Notes under the pieces: model-generated
The model's database searches: none
What the model saw: only the letters and a program-made list of their open reading frames with translations
Told to the model about the DNA's origin: nothing
From: Polytrichum commune
Lineage: Eukaryota > Streptophyta > Polytrichopsida > Polytrichales > Polytrichaceae
Direction of reading: 5' to 3'
Length of the DNA: 64,000 nucleotides
Assembly (NCBI GenBank): GCA_950295325.1
Contig: OX485804.1
Location: forward strand, 54,920,429 to 54,984,428
Part shown: piece by piece, positions 13,231 through 24,777 of the stretch
How the letters are laid out: each line of letters starts with the position of its first letter
Position numbering within the stretch: the first letter of the stretch is position 1
Translations under genes and position numbers: made by a program

Positions 13231-13730
13231 CTCAGGGAGTGCACTATTCATTAAAACCAAGCATCACGTGCGTGCATGCCCCTTATTACAATACCCCTGT
13301 ATACATTTTATTTTTGCTAAAATCAAGCAATATACTTACAAATCTCATTGCTTCAAAATACATTTCCATACGTACACAAGGGTCCAAAAACAAATACAAA
13401 AATTGTATATAACACGTGTACAAATGTTTGGAAATGCAAAAATATGGCCCTATTATATGTATAATATCAAATTATGGATTTTTAGTTATAAAGTCATTAC
13501 TTAGTGGATGAAAAAACGCATGATTCTTGGTCCAGGTCTGACTTGAACGCGTAAACGCGTACTTTACATATATTTTTGTATAGCCTTATCTTCAGCCTCA
13601 TGTATATCTACTTCCTGCTTAATAGCAATATGTCTCTTGTACATACATTTTGTACATGCTTGTTCTAAATAATACCCCTTTTGTGCACGCACGTGTATAT
13701 TTACAGTACTTGAACAGTGCACTCCCTGGG
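13231..13730. mobile_element. hAT-type MITE with perfect 8-bp target duplication
   Basis: 500 bp. Starts CTCAGGGAGTGCACTATTCA; the reverse complement of the right end is CCCAGGGAGTGCACTGTTCA (18 of 20 identical). The 8-bp sequence GTCACAAT sits directly on both sides (13223-13230 and 13731-13738). An 8-bp duplication together with CAGGG-type ends is diagnostic of the hAT superfamily. Inner parts of the arms also pair (ACGTGCGTGCA). Non-coding and non-autonomous. Confidence 0.88.
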
Positions 13731-13738
13731 GTCACAAT

Positions 13739-14824
13739 TTAAGGCCACTGGACTAATTCAAGGTCTTTGATCATGTTATAGGGCTTAATTTAGTTGATAT
13801 TTAGATCCCTTTGTTCTAGAACAATGACCATTGTTTTCACCCTCCCTCTCAAGAGGTGTTGTGAACATTCTCCATAATGAATCTATCAAAAGTCAACCTC
13901 CGTTTTCTATGCCAATACATCATAACCTCTATAATGTCACTCCCTCTTTTATATCCTAAAACCCTAGGGAATGGACGTGCTTAGTTTTAATCTCCCTCCT
14001 TGTTGTCACATTTCCCTCTCGTATATCATGGGTATTGGAATTAAAATAATCCACCAAAGAATTCAAACCACATGCTCACATACATCACATTGTCATCGTT
14101 GTCATTATTGCAATGTTGACTTTGTAGTATTCCATAATATCACATGCTAAACTAATTCTCTATTATATGCAACCATGTTACCACCACATACCTCTTTATG
14201 TGCACTTTGGTTGCCACAAGCATGATATTAGGGAGGTTAGAATGTACTCTAGCATCTTGAGTTTTGAGGTAACCACACCTATTCCGGACACTTTGGCAAG
14301 TATGGGTACTTAGAGTGATTTGATTTATATGCCACTTATCTCATTAAATTGGCCTTTCAAAATGTAGGTGCAGTGGATGCAACTCAAATCTTTGGACTAA
14401 AGTAGAATGTTTCTAAATTATAAATTTGCATGATCCTTTGTGGTCACTTAAGGGCATCCATTTGCATCACCCACATTGGTCATGCCCCAAGTTTTTCATG
14501 GAGTAATGTGCTTCTTCGATACATATATGATCTTGCCTAACACCTCATAATTGTGAGATTGTGGAACCACAAAACTGGGATTTGAGTATAGTTGGATTTA
14601 TGCATGAACTTTCGAAAATTCCAATTGGTGCTATGACGTCCATTAGGTTGCAAAACTACACAAGTATGTTGGTTGGCAAACATGGAATACAAATATTCAA
14701 AGACGTGATTGTTGTGTTGTTGCTTATACTGTTGTATGTGATTTTTTTGGTCCCCACAAATGCACATCTCTTATGATTTTTGGACAAGTGATTTGTCCAA
14801 ATATACTTAAATGTCAGTGACAAT
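13739..14824. other. Intergenic DNA with an inverted family C fragment
   Basis: A fragment of the TIR element family seen at 9366-9809 lies inverted at about 14120-14246. Otherwise no gene or element recognised; open frames around 14537-14868 overlap on both strands and look like chance. Confidence 0.4.
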
Positions 14825-15449
14825 CTCGGGGAGGTCACTCCCTCTTTAATTAATGCATACACGTGCACTCAAAGACCTATTTATCCAGGGGCTACTTACC
14901 TTGCAAAAAAGATTATAAGGTATGGTATTTCTCAAAATAAAGGAAAATGCTTGTATTTTAATACACCCTATCAATAATTATAAAATTTTGGGAGAATCGT
15001 TTAAAAATACCCTATTTTATTTATACTGCCAAAGAAAATTGGAAAGAAGATTGCAATTCAAACAATGTGTTGAAATTTTCCTCCTAGCACGTAGGTAGAG
15101 AACATTAACTCCACATTGGATACGTTGGTTCAGTAACGTTCAAGCCAACCAACCATCGAAGTCATCCATCCAAGCTTTTTCAACAGAAAATTACCTCTTT
15201 TCATTCACAAACACAAACCCTACCCTAGACCTGCTACCCCTAGTAATTGTTTCCACGCTATTTTACATGTATTGACTAAATAAAAGAGGCCATCATATGT
15301 GATGGTATTCTACATGTAAATATGTTGCATTATTTTAAGACCCCCTATATTATATGTACATTTTTGCAAAATTTATCTAAAATTAATATATTAGATCCTA
15401 TTTTTTATCGCACGTTGTTTCTATGATTTTCACTAGTGACCTCCCCGAG
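14825..15449. mobile_element. hAT-type non-autonomous element
   Basis: 625 bp. Left end CTCGGGGAGGTCACT and right end AGTGACCTCCCCGAG are perfect inverted repeats of 15 bp, with weaker matching inward (ACGTGC near both ends). Flanks are GTGACAAT (14817-14824) and GTTACAAT (15450-15457), an 8-bp duplication with one mismatch. End sequence and insertion site resemble the element at 13231-13730, so they are likely the same or sister hAT families. No coding region. Confidence 0.82.
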
Positions 15450-16238
15450 GTTACAATTCAAACATCACACTTGCTTCCAATGCTTTATATATAACTCATT
15501 GAAGTGTAATTTATTGACATTATTGACCTTATTTATGTTGAACCTCCACTCACTTGTTGATGTCATAATATGCTACAATGATGGACTTCCCGTGTGTACA
15601 CACATAAGTCTTGCTATACTTCCACTCGGTTCTTACCTTTTGAAAGACGATGTAACACATGCTTCATCTCCGCTAGGTATACCTTCGTATCCCTATAAAA
15701 CAAGTAACCAACCCTTATTGAATTTTTTTAAAAAAAATTGACCATTTTTTGTTCCAAAACATGACTCATGTAGTATAGGTGTGTGTGTTTGAGATTTGTA
15801 AACAAACATGACAACAATGTTGTACCCCTCTATGGTAACCACATAAACTGGATACTAAGTAAATTCTAGACTTATAATGCAAGAATTCAGGAGATGATGA
15901 AATCGTATACATGCATTTTTGTAAGTGGGTCCTACAATAGAGATTCAAATTAATTTGTCTTAGATGTGGTTTGCAGTTAATGTTGTGAATACATTTCTAT
16001 TGCATGTACGCATTAGACAATGATGTTATGATCGATTGTTGCTCATAGCAAATGTATAATTGGATTTGTCATCATACGCTTCTAATCCTCTTTAGCCCCC
16101 CCCCCCTCCCTCCTCCAATAATATGTTTCGCTATCAACATGTATTGTCATCACAAATGATACTTTCATATGCATTATAATTATGCACAAAAAGTCATTCA
16201 TATTTCTTAATTCTTCATCCATAGAAAACTAGTCACGT
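15450..16238. other. Intergenic DNA
   Basis: No gene recognised. A C-rich run lies near 16098-16113. Confidence 0.4.
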
Positions 16239-19185
16239 CCAGGGGGGTCACTCCCATGTTTTAAAAAACTACGTGAGAACAATTACAGAGTCCACATTAA
16301 AGTTGCAACCTACAAATTATAAAATATGTACTTGTAATAAAGCTCAAGTTATATGTTGAACTCCATGGTATAAATAAACCAGGTGTCTACAAATTGGTCA
16401 TGTTATAGAAGTTTTAAAACTGATATATAGTAGGGTTCAGGGTGGGGAGTTAATATAATACATACTAGGGCCCCACACTGTGGACGAGCAACATTAGATG
16501 ACATCTCATGGATGTCTTTGATAGTTGGATGTAATTGGTCGGGTTAGATGTGGGAAGGGCTCCCAACATGTTTGCGCATTATGTTTGGCTTTCTAAATTC
16601 CTAGTTAATGTTTGTTGGAGTTCTTTGAAGTTTTCCTATCTGTGCAAACTTCCACCATCTTGCAAACTTGGTGAATGTTCTAGGTTGGATAGTAGGTGCA
16701 TGCGCATAGTTGTGCTCTTCAAGTGCGCCCATCCCAAGGTATAAGTTTCCTACTTTTTATTTTTTTGCCCTCTTGGTATATGGGTAGGTTTTAGGGGTTT
16801 GAATTGTTGTTTTTAGTTCTCACATTTTCTTGGGACTATTGTCAATGCATAGGAAGGGGCGACATCAACAAGAGGCATTCATATGAACGATACCAACTAC
16901 GACTTGAGGTACTCGGTTCCAGTGAGGTTGTTGGTCACAAACCAAATTTGCAATGTATTGAAGTTGAAATTGTTTTCGTTTGTTGATGCCTGTCCTAGTC
17001 CATAACTTATTGGATTTTGTGAGTGTGTTGAGGACGACACATATGCAAAACTCATAGCACTACTTGAAGGAAATCATATTGTAGATCGGCCCTTTCAATT
17101 CTCTGATATTGAGAGTAGATGCAAGATTAACTACAAGCTTGAGGGGCTTATTAGACTTTCTCTGGAAGACTATGATCTACCAGTAGTTGATCCCAACCTT
17201 GAATCCAAAAAACGCATGCGTGTGGTTGATGTAGATTTTGTTTACGACTCCCAACAAACTCTAGAGTGCATAGAAAAGGAGGTTGAAATCCAAGAGCTTA
17301 CACCTCTTAATGACTTTCACCATCCATTGCCTCCACCTATTGGTTCTAGATTTAGTGGTGAGAGTATTGACCATTTGGCATCTGACATGAAGTCTGAAGT
17401 CCACATTGGTGAGTTATGAGGTTACGGCTAGATACTTGTTGGCTAAAGAGAAAACCTAGGAAAATTTTGAAATTAATAACCCTAGAGGGTCATCAGCGGC
17501 ACTTGAGTTTTCAAACCAAAATTTTGTGGTGTAATAAAGGTGTATAGTGTGGAGTTTGGATCCACCACTAAGATCATTCCAAGAACACAATGCACAACCT
17601 CTTTGCTAATTTTTTTAAAAATCGACTCAAGTGCAACATTCATATTTGAAATAGGTGCCAAAGCAAGGGAGTTTAGTTTAGCGATCATCCCCAATCACAA
17701 GTCTATGAAGGGAAGTCTATTGTCTTGACCACAATTGACCATCAAGAACTAGTGAATGAAGGTATTAAGATACAAAGTGCAGTGAATGAAACTAGTGCCA
17801 ATGAGAAAAAAGAAAAAAGAAAAAAGAAAAACTATTTGCTCTTGTTGGGGATCCTAAATCTAATGAAGCGTTGTGGATCCAACAGACGGTCCAAAGGCAT
17901 TGTGGATGACAACAAGTGAGTACATGAGCAACCACTATGTGCAAAAGTTGGTTCAAGATGAGCCGCCACTTGTCAAAGCGACTCAAATTTGTGGTTGTTG
18001 TCTGAGCCATTAGCTCACTTGAATGTCATTGAATTAAAGGTTCTCAAGAATGCCATATGTGATTCTTACTATGATGTGGAGGTGAATTGCAATTTTTATT
18101 TGTTTTGGAGGAAATGCAAGAGTACGAAACCTCTGGCTGTTTGTTGAATTGTTTTGGATAGGAATTTAGGCAAAGGTTATGGCAATGTTTCTGGCAAATT
18201 ATATAGTTTAGAGCATTGAGGTTAGAGATAGGGTTTGGACTTTATGTCTTTGAGCATAGAAAATTGGATGTTGTGTATTGAGTGGTTTTAACCACCTGAA
18301 CTTGAACAATGACAAAAATCGTTTCATAGTTGAACGTGCAAACCCTAAACAAACTTTGTGATTGGTATTGGCTAGTTGTGTTCTAATGCTACATGTATGT
18401 GTGCAATTGTGTTTTTGAACACAAATTTGAAAGCATTTGCACGTGTTTTAAAAAAAAAAGCATTTTTATCACCATTTTTGTCTATGTTTTGAAAAGATAG
18501 AGTGCATATTAGAAAGCTAAATTGTGTGCATGTTGTGTTCATGTGTTGATGTGAAATTATGATCTTGTATGTATAAGTGTTAGATTTTACATGACATCAA
18601 CAAAATTATAAATTCTAACTACAATAAATATACTATGTAGTGCCATATGGTATTTAATGTCACTGTGGTAACTTTTTGGATGACACTACTTATGAATAAG
18701 TGAACAAAAATTGTCATGGATGATGGATGAAGGATGAATTCATCCATTGGCCAAAGCCCTACCTTCTATTGTCATCAACTTTTGATGAAATTTTGTCATG
18801 GATGATTGAAATTTGGATGGAAAATTAGTTGATAATTGACAGTAATTGCAACACTGTAAATCTATACTCCAAAAAATTACAAGGAATGGCGAATAATATT
18901 GGGTTAACATTTAGTGTAAGTGACACTATACCGCGGTTTACAATTAGTATTGCACAAGACAATTAGAATTGGTGACACTAAATATCATATTTAGTGTACT
19001 ATATGTACATGTAAAAGAAGAATAAACACCAAGTTAGCCTACCCATAGTGTCCTAAAAATAGTGAATGTAAAAAAAATCACATAATAGTAGGGTGCATAA
19101 TATTTACCTTCTCCAATATAATATCCCTGTGAAAACACCTCGTGTTCTCACATGTTCTCACTAAATACAAGGGAGTGACCCCCCT
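16239..19185 (+). mobile_element. Decayed hAT-like element, copy E2, with a MITE inside
   Basis: Left end CCAGGGGGGTCACTCCC, right end GGGAGTGACCCCCCT, with a further inward match (GTGAGAACA about 30 bp in on both sides). A coding remnant at 17216-17419 (VVD-x-DF, DSQQTL) and a second at about 17540-17800 are shared with the inverted copy at 4.5-6.6 kb, so the family once encoded a protein I do not recognise. A family B MITE (18619-18998) sits near the right end. No exact target duplication was found, which fits an old insertion. Confidence 0.55.
18619..18998. mobile_element. MITE, family B (diverged)
   Basis: Ends in the palindromic CACTAAATATCATATTTAGTGTA; the left end (CTACAATAAATATACTATGTAG) is worn. 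Shares internal sequence such as 'gcggtttacaattagtattg', 'ggtgacacta' and 'tgacactacttatgaataag' with copies at 35511-35887, 36075-36378 and 39166-39554. It uses the same palindromic end as family A but has different internal DNA. Confidence 0.65.
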
Positions 19186-19889
19186 CCCCCTTGAGTAGCC
19201 GCATTGGTGTCGCCACCTTCATAAGTATTCTACAATTTCAACAAGGTTGACCAACCCTCAAGGATGACCCACCCCATGTGTACTTATATTGACCCACACT
19301 AAATGTTGTAATTAGTGCACACGCTCATTTGTTGTGCAATGTGTTGGAGGCCATGATGTGTTAGTTGGACTACTTGGGTACAAATTTGTGCAACAATGTG
19401 AGGGTAAATTTGAGCGCCAAGTGGGAAGGTTTCAAGATAAGGTGGGTGTGAGTTTGGGTAAAAGTGGGAGTGGTTTTGGGCAAGCATAGGAACATAGCTA
19501 TGGTTGATAGCTTATATGTTTTGATCAAGATTCCACATGCCAAAGGTATAAGGGCTCAAACTTTTTGAATTGGGTGGAGTGTTGGTTTTAGTGTGGAAAC
19601 AACTTGGGCAAAAGGTAGGTTAAGTTTTGGGAGATCGCTTAGGTAGGAGGACAAAGTGTCAAAGTCATAGGTCATAAGTAGGTTCAACGCAAGTTAATTC
19701 AAAATTTAGGCAAAATGCTACATGTAATTTTTCCTATCAGATGTAACCTCTACAAAATTCTATGTATTGTGTCGAAAAAATTAGCATTGCCGCATCAAGG
19801 TACCAAACATAGTTATTGACTATAATTCCCTTCAAACTAATTATGGTTAGCAAAATTAGCATACACAAAACCAACATTGGACCTCATAC
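19186..19889. other. Intergenic DNA
   Basis: No gene or repeat recognised. Confidence 0.4.
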
Positions 19890-21200
19890 CTTGGAGGGTG
19901 GACCCTTTGTTGGGAACCTAAATGATGTTTGTGGATCACCATGAAATTAAACCCCCTATATACAAGAAGTTTAGAAAGGAAAAAAAGTGTGTATGTATTA
20001 ACAACATGCTAGGAAATGGACTCATGTATTTATACTAAGCTTTTCAATTTAATGTGATAAATGGCTCCACTACATATACAAATTGTAAATCATGAACTAA
20101 ATAGGTCTTGTTACATATAAATTTCACTTTCACTTTCCAATGAGAAAGTCAGTGAACATTATTTCATCCATAGCATGCAGCTCTACAATTGCATCAAATA
20201 AACAAAGACAAGAGCATAATAACTTAGCCATAATCTAGAGAGCATAACTCACGGAAGCTCATGAGTGCTCTTAAGGTCTTTCGTTTGTATGAACCTAAAA
20301 CCCAAATGCAAGTCACCCTAACATAAACAAACATGGTAGTCACTAAGGATTGTGACCATATGACAACAATGATTGAAAACACGAATTGGATGAAACTAAC
20401 ACATCTATTATAAAATATATAAAAAATAAAAATTGTACTTCTACCTTCACTTCAAAAAAATTATTAGCCTTTTCTTATAAACATAATAGAGACATATTGT
20501 TTCTTTTTAGTGTGTACATCTAAAAACGTATTAATTTTTTGAAGTAAAGGTAGATGTACAATAGGGGGGCCTAAGATTTAGAGATAAAATTGATGATAGA
20601 TGTTAGTTTCGTTCAATTCACATTTTCGTTCATTGTTGTCATATGGTCAAAGTCCTCAATGACTACCATGTATGTTCTTGTTAGGGTTTGTACTTGGGTT
20701 CTAGGTTTTTACAACCTAGAGGCTCTTGGAACACTTGTTGAGTTACATGCTATGGATGGAATATGACTTTTTTTTGGAGGAAAGTGAAAATGAATGTCAT
20801 GTGTAATAAAAGGCCTTCTTAATTCATGATATGTATTTTGTATATGTACATAACATTATTCAGATCCATAACAATGTTATGTGAGACTAACAATATTCCA
20901 CAAAATATTTCTTGATATTTCCCAATATCATATTGAATGTGGAAAATATCAAGGAATATCCTGTGGAATACTGTCAGTCCCACATAACACTATTATGGAT
21001 CTGAATAATGTTGAGGTAGTGGAGGCACTTATCACATTAAAATAAAAAGCTTAGTATAAATATATGAGTCCATTCCTAACATGCCATTTGTACGTATACA
21101 TTTGTTTTTCTTTATAAACTTCTTGTATATAGGGGATTTAATTTCAAAGGGACCCATGCACGTCATTTAGGTTTCCAATGGAGAGTTGACCCCATGGGAG
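19890..21200. repeat. Large inverted repeat (foldback-like), arms about 0.55-0.6 kb
   Basis: The left arm (about 19890-20465) and right arm (about 20535-21200) are inverted copies: for example 'gaaattaaaccccctatatac' near 19943 faces 'gtatataggggatttaatttc' near 21125, and 'ttcaaaaaaattatta' near 20450 faces 'attaattttttgaag' near 20530. The loop is under 100 bp. The right arm is longer because a 167-bp MITE is nested in it. A third, direct copy of the left arm lies at 22775-23340. No coding capacity; transcription would give a long hairpin RNA. Confidence 0.75.
20849..21015. mobile_element. Hairpin MITE nested in the inverted-repeat arm
   Basis: 167 bp and almost entirely self-complementary: CATAACATTATTCAGATCC at the left pairs with GGATCTGAATAATGTTGAG at the right, and pairing continues through 'aatattccacaaaatattt'. 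Flanked by GTA on both sides (20846-20848 and 21016-21018). The opposite arm of the large inverted repeat lacks the insert and shows a single copy of that site near 20072, so the unoccupied site is visible within this window. Confidence 0.82.
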
Positions 21201-21824
21201 GATTTACAGATACAAGCCTTAAATGTGGATTTAATATCTTAATGTACATAGATTCTTGTCACACGTACATTATGTATAATGTCCTAACCATATTTTTTTC
21301 TTCTCAAAGTATGTGTATAGTAGAGGTTGTCATCGCATGCTTATTTTTCCACCCTATTAAATTATTTTAACAATTTGTATGTATGGATGGTGCAAACAGT
21401 TCACTCATATACTTGACTCTTAGTTATAAGGTTATAGTTTTCTTCCCCAAATACATTATTTTGCAACCCACATGTATTGACTATGAAAACAATACTCTCA
21501 TATGCATTAGAATTTTTGGACGTATTGTTTACATGACTAGCATGAAAATTGTATTACCAAATTTCTTATATTAATACTTGGTAAGTATCACAACATGAGA
21601 GTATCTATGCATACCCAAGTCTTCATTTGGGTAAAATAGCATTATAATATCATGTTTGATTTTAGGATTATATAATTAACCTTAAAATGACCATCCCTCG
21701 TCCACCCAAAAATAACCTTGGAAGCCCCTATGTAGATATCAAAACTTTGACAATAGTAATAGTCACATCTTATTAGTGAATTTCAAATCCAATATTCTAT
21801 ACTTAAGGAATATCTCAAGAAAAA
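21201..21824. other. AT-rich intergenic DNA
   Basis: No gene recognised; the short open frame at 21383-21574 has no recognisable motif. Confidence 0.4.
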
Positions 21825-21826
21825 TA

Positions 21827-22046
21827 CTCCCTCTGTTTCACAATAAAACCATGGTTTCTGCATAAACTCCGTGCCAGAATAAAACCATGGTTTCGTTACG
21901 GACCTCCTCCGGGCATGACAGAGACGTCGGCAACTTTTCGGCAACTCCCAATTTTGGTTAAAAAGCGCATTGTGGTTCAAATCCGGTCACTGTTCTTAAT
22001 CCCGCACTGAAATAGAAACCATGGTTTTATTGTGAAACAGAGGGAG
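21827..22046. mobile_element. Stowaway MITE (Tc1/mariner type)
   Basis: 220 bp. Left end CTCCCTCTGTTTCACAATAA, and the right end is its exact reverse complement, extending through 'aaccatggttt'. Flanked by the dinucleotide TA on both sides (21825-21826 and 22047-22048). CTCCCTC-type ends and a TA duplication are the defining marks of Stowaway elements. The near-perfect ends suggest a fairly recent insertion. An internal short repeat 'ataaaaccatggttt' is present twice near the left end. Confidence 0.93.
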
Positions 22047-22774
22047 TAGTTATCCAACTATATTTGGTTAGGATATTTAATGTTCATGTGATGAGGTGTC
22101 AAAAAATGAGACATTTTGTCACTTTGGTTTCTTGTTGAGATTCATACTTTTTTTGGAGTATCGATTTCAGTATTACACCATCAGAAAGGAATTGAAAGTT
22201 TCAACCACATGCAACTTACAACTTCCACAAATATCATTTTGAATTTTTGAGGACCCTTGCTATAATAACTGGACATTTATGGATCAAATCCAATATTTTG
22301 ATCCAGGCACTTGTGGACCTCATATCCAAATCACATGGTAAATGTGGCATGAATCATATACTATAAAATCAGAGAAAACTTGATACATATATTTCAAATG
22401 AAGAGGGAGGTATGATCCCCAATAGTTAAATCTTATGCCCCTTATATAATCCGGTTGGGGAGGGGGGGGGGGGTTCAAATACAATAGAAACTTTGACAAC
22501 CCAAGAAACTTCAAAACATTCTACAGGCTAGAGATTATGCCCAAATTGCGCAAAAAGAAACATTTCCACTCATTTCAAATATGAAAGCCCACAACATACT
22601 AGAAACTGAAGGCATTTGGATAAAATTGACTTATCCAAACCTTTGAGAAACACTTCAATTTTGGTTAATTACGGCCTTTCATGGTTAAGCACGAATGGTT
22701 ATAGACCCAAATGGTATTAACAACAAAAATAACCCCGAATTTTGTAACCTATAGACATCAAAAGAGTGTAAAGT
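22047..22774. other. Intergenic DNA
   Basis: No gene recognised. A poly-G run lies near 22458-22472. Confidence 0.4.
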
Positions 22775-23340
22775 CCTCCTTGGGGTGGACTAAGGATTCT
22801 TCATTGGGTTGTTATGGAAATAAACCCCCTACATACAAGAAATTTATAAAGATGACAAATGTATGTGTACTAATGGTAGGCTAGAAAATGGACTCATTTA
22901 TTTATACTAAGCTTTTCAATGATAAATGCCTCCATTACCTATGTAAATTACAAATTAAGCAATAAATAAGCCAATGTCACATGTACAATCCACTTTCACT
23001 TTCCAATAAGAAAGTCATTGAACACTTTTTCATTTATGAGATGTAAACCAACGATTGTATCAAACAAACGAATACAATAGCACAATAACTTAGCCACAAA
23101 CCAGAGAGCATAAGGAAGCCCATGAGTGTTTCAAGGGCCTCTAGGTTGTAAGAACCTATAACCCAAATGCAAACCCTAACAAGAACATACATGGTAGTCA
23201 TCGATGACTTTGACCATATGCAAGAATAGATGAAAATGTGAATTGGATGAAACTAACACATTTATTGTCAATTTTATCTCTAAATCTTTAGGTTCCCTAT
23301 TGTACTACCTTCAATTTAAAAATAATAATAGCCTTTCTAG
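22775..23340. repeat. Third copy of the inverted-repeat arm
   Basis: Direct relative of 19890-20465: shared pieces include 'aaaccccctacatacaaga', 'ggactcatttatttatact', 'cactttccaataagaaagtc' and 'gaattggatgaaactaacac'. It is unpaired here, so it is either half of a broken element or a separate insertion. Non-coding. Confidence 0.65.
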
Positions 23341-24777
23341 TTGCCCTCAAAGATTTCTAGACGTCATAAAATAGTATGGTGGCATTGCTTCAAAACTTGG
23401 CAAAAACAATGGCTAGAACACTTGTACTTTACAAAAAAACCTGGAAAGATTTGCATTTAACATAAAACCGGGGGATCATAACACCTCAAAATCTTGCAAC
23501 CCTTAATTTATTATGAATTATTGTGGAGAAGTACCCACGTGAAAATATAGGTTGGTAATAAAATTTCACTCGATTGAGAGAATGATTCATAACATTATTA
23601 AGTAATGTGCGTTCCTTTTGTGGGCCTTGAGAATAAAAACATGAGATTCCCTAACCTTGCACAAGGAGACTCAAATTTAGATTGAGTCCCATAGTTACAT
23701 CCTTGGGGTCCACGTAATGAATGCACACTGCTTAATAATGTTATGTTGTGTATGTCTTTAGACTACAATTGGAGGTCCTTGACCACACAATGTTCGATTT
23801 CCATGGTACGGCCTTCAAGCTTTGGTTGGTTTCAAAGGCTCATAGCTTCATCGTTAAGGCCCTTGACCATAAGGTAAGTGGCCCTAATTTGGTTACTCGT
23901 CTTCAACAAACACCTTTGTTTGAGGTGGTCCATGGTTAGGTGCAAATCTAAGACTAGACACCAAAATGACATGTGTTTAATAGAGATTGGAAGCTACGTG
24001 CTCAAAATTTGTCACATTTTTATGTTCAAGACTCAACATAATTAGAGAAACATATATATATATATCACATTAATAAATGAATAAAATACTTATACAAGCT
24101 ATAAAAATAATGAGGAAAATGGCTATGAACACGATTTAGATATGCTAATGGCATTACACTCGTGTCATGTTTCATATCCTACTAGATGTGGGTGGAGAAC
24201 TAAAAGTGTCCCAAGGTTGGGGGCATTGTGGGAATAAGGGCATGCATGAGACGTAGCCTTCATTGCCACAAAACTTTGACCATTAGATGATGAGTAGATC
24301 AATGCTCCATTTGACGTTACTCATGAAGAACCACCATGGATCATGGCAGGCGATTACGTTGCGTCAAGAGTCCACCGCTTGCAAAGAGGAATATATATGT
24401 GGCAGGCTTTGCATGTCCATTTAAGATCCTCTTACCTTAGTAAAAGTGATCCTTAGCATGAAGTGAGGTATGTACACCCAAAACCAACACCTCAAATCTT
24501 CTACAATAACTACATATTGATTACACATTGATTATGAGAATGTACACGATCTTCACAATTGATACACATGGGTGGGTGGCCTACAAATGGGACTTTAAAC
24601 CCTTCTAACTTTTGAATACCATAAGCAAACGATGGGTTCTTCAATGCGCTGGAATCCTTTAATTTTGGATATTGTGAAGAAGAAAGTTTACAAATTCGAC
24701 CATCGTAAGAATACTAATAAAAAGTGCTCAGCGGTGATAATGTTGGTGTGGGTGTGTTGACCTTACTTATCATACCT
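23341..24777. other. Intergenic DNA upstream of the KCS gene
   Basis: No gene recognised. An (AT)n run lies at about 24052-24064. The end of this stretch should hold the KCS promoter, but I see no TATA box or other site I would defend. Confidence 0.35.

Noticed and set aside
21827-22046. tRNA-like 'ggttcaaatcc' near 21973
   Set aside because: It falls within the Stowaway MITE and no cloverleaf can be drawn around it. No tRNA or rRNA gene was recognised anywhere in the window.
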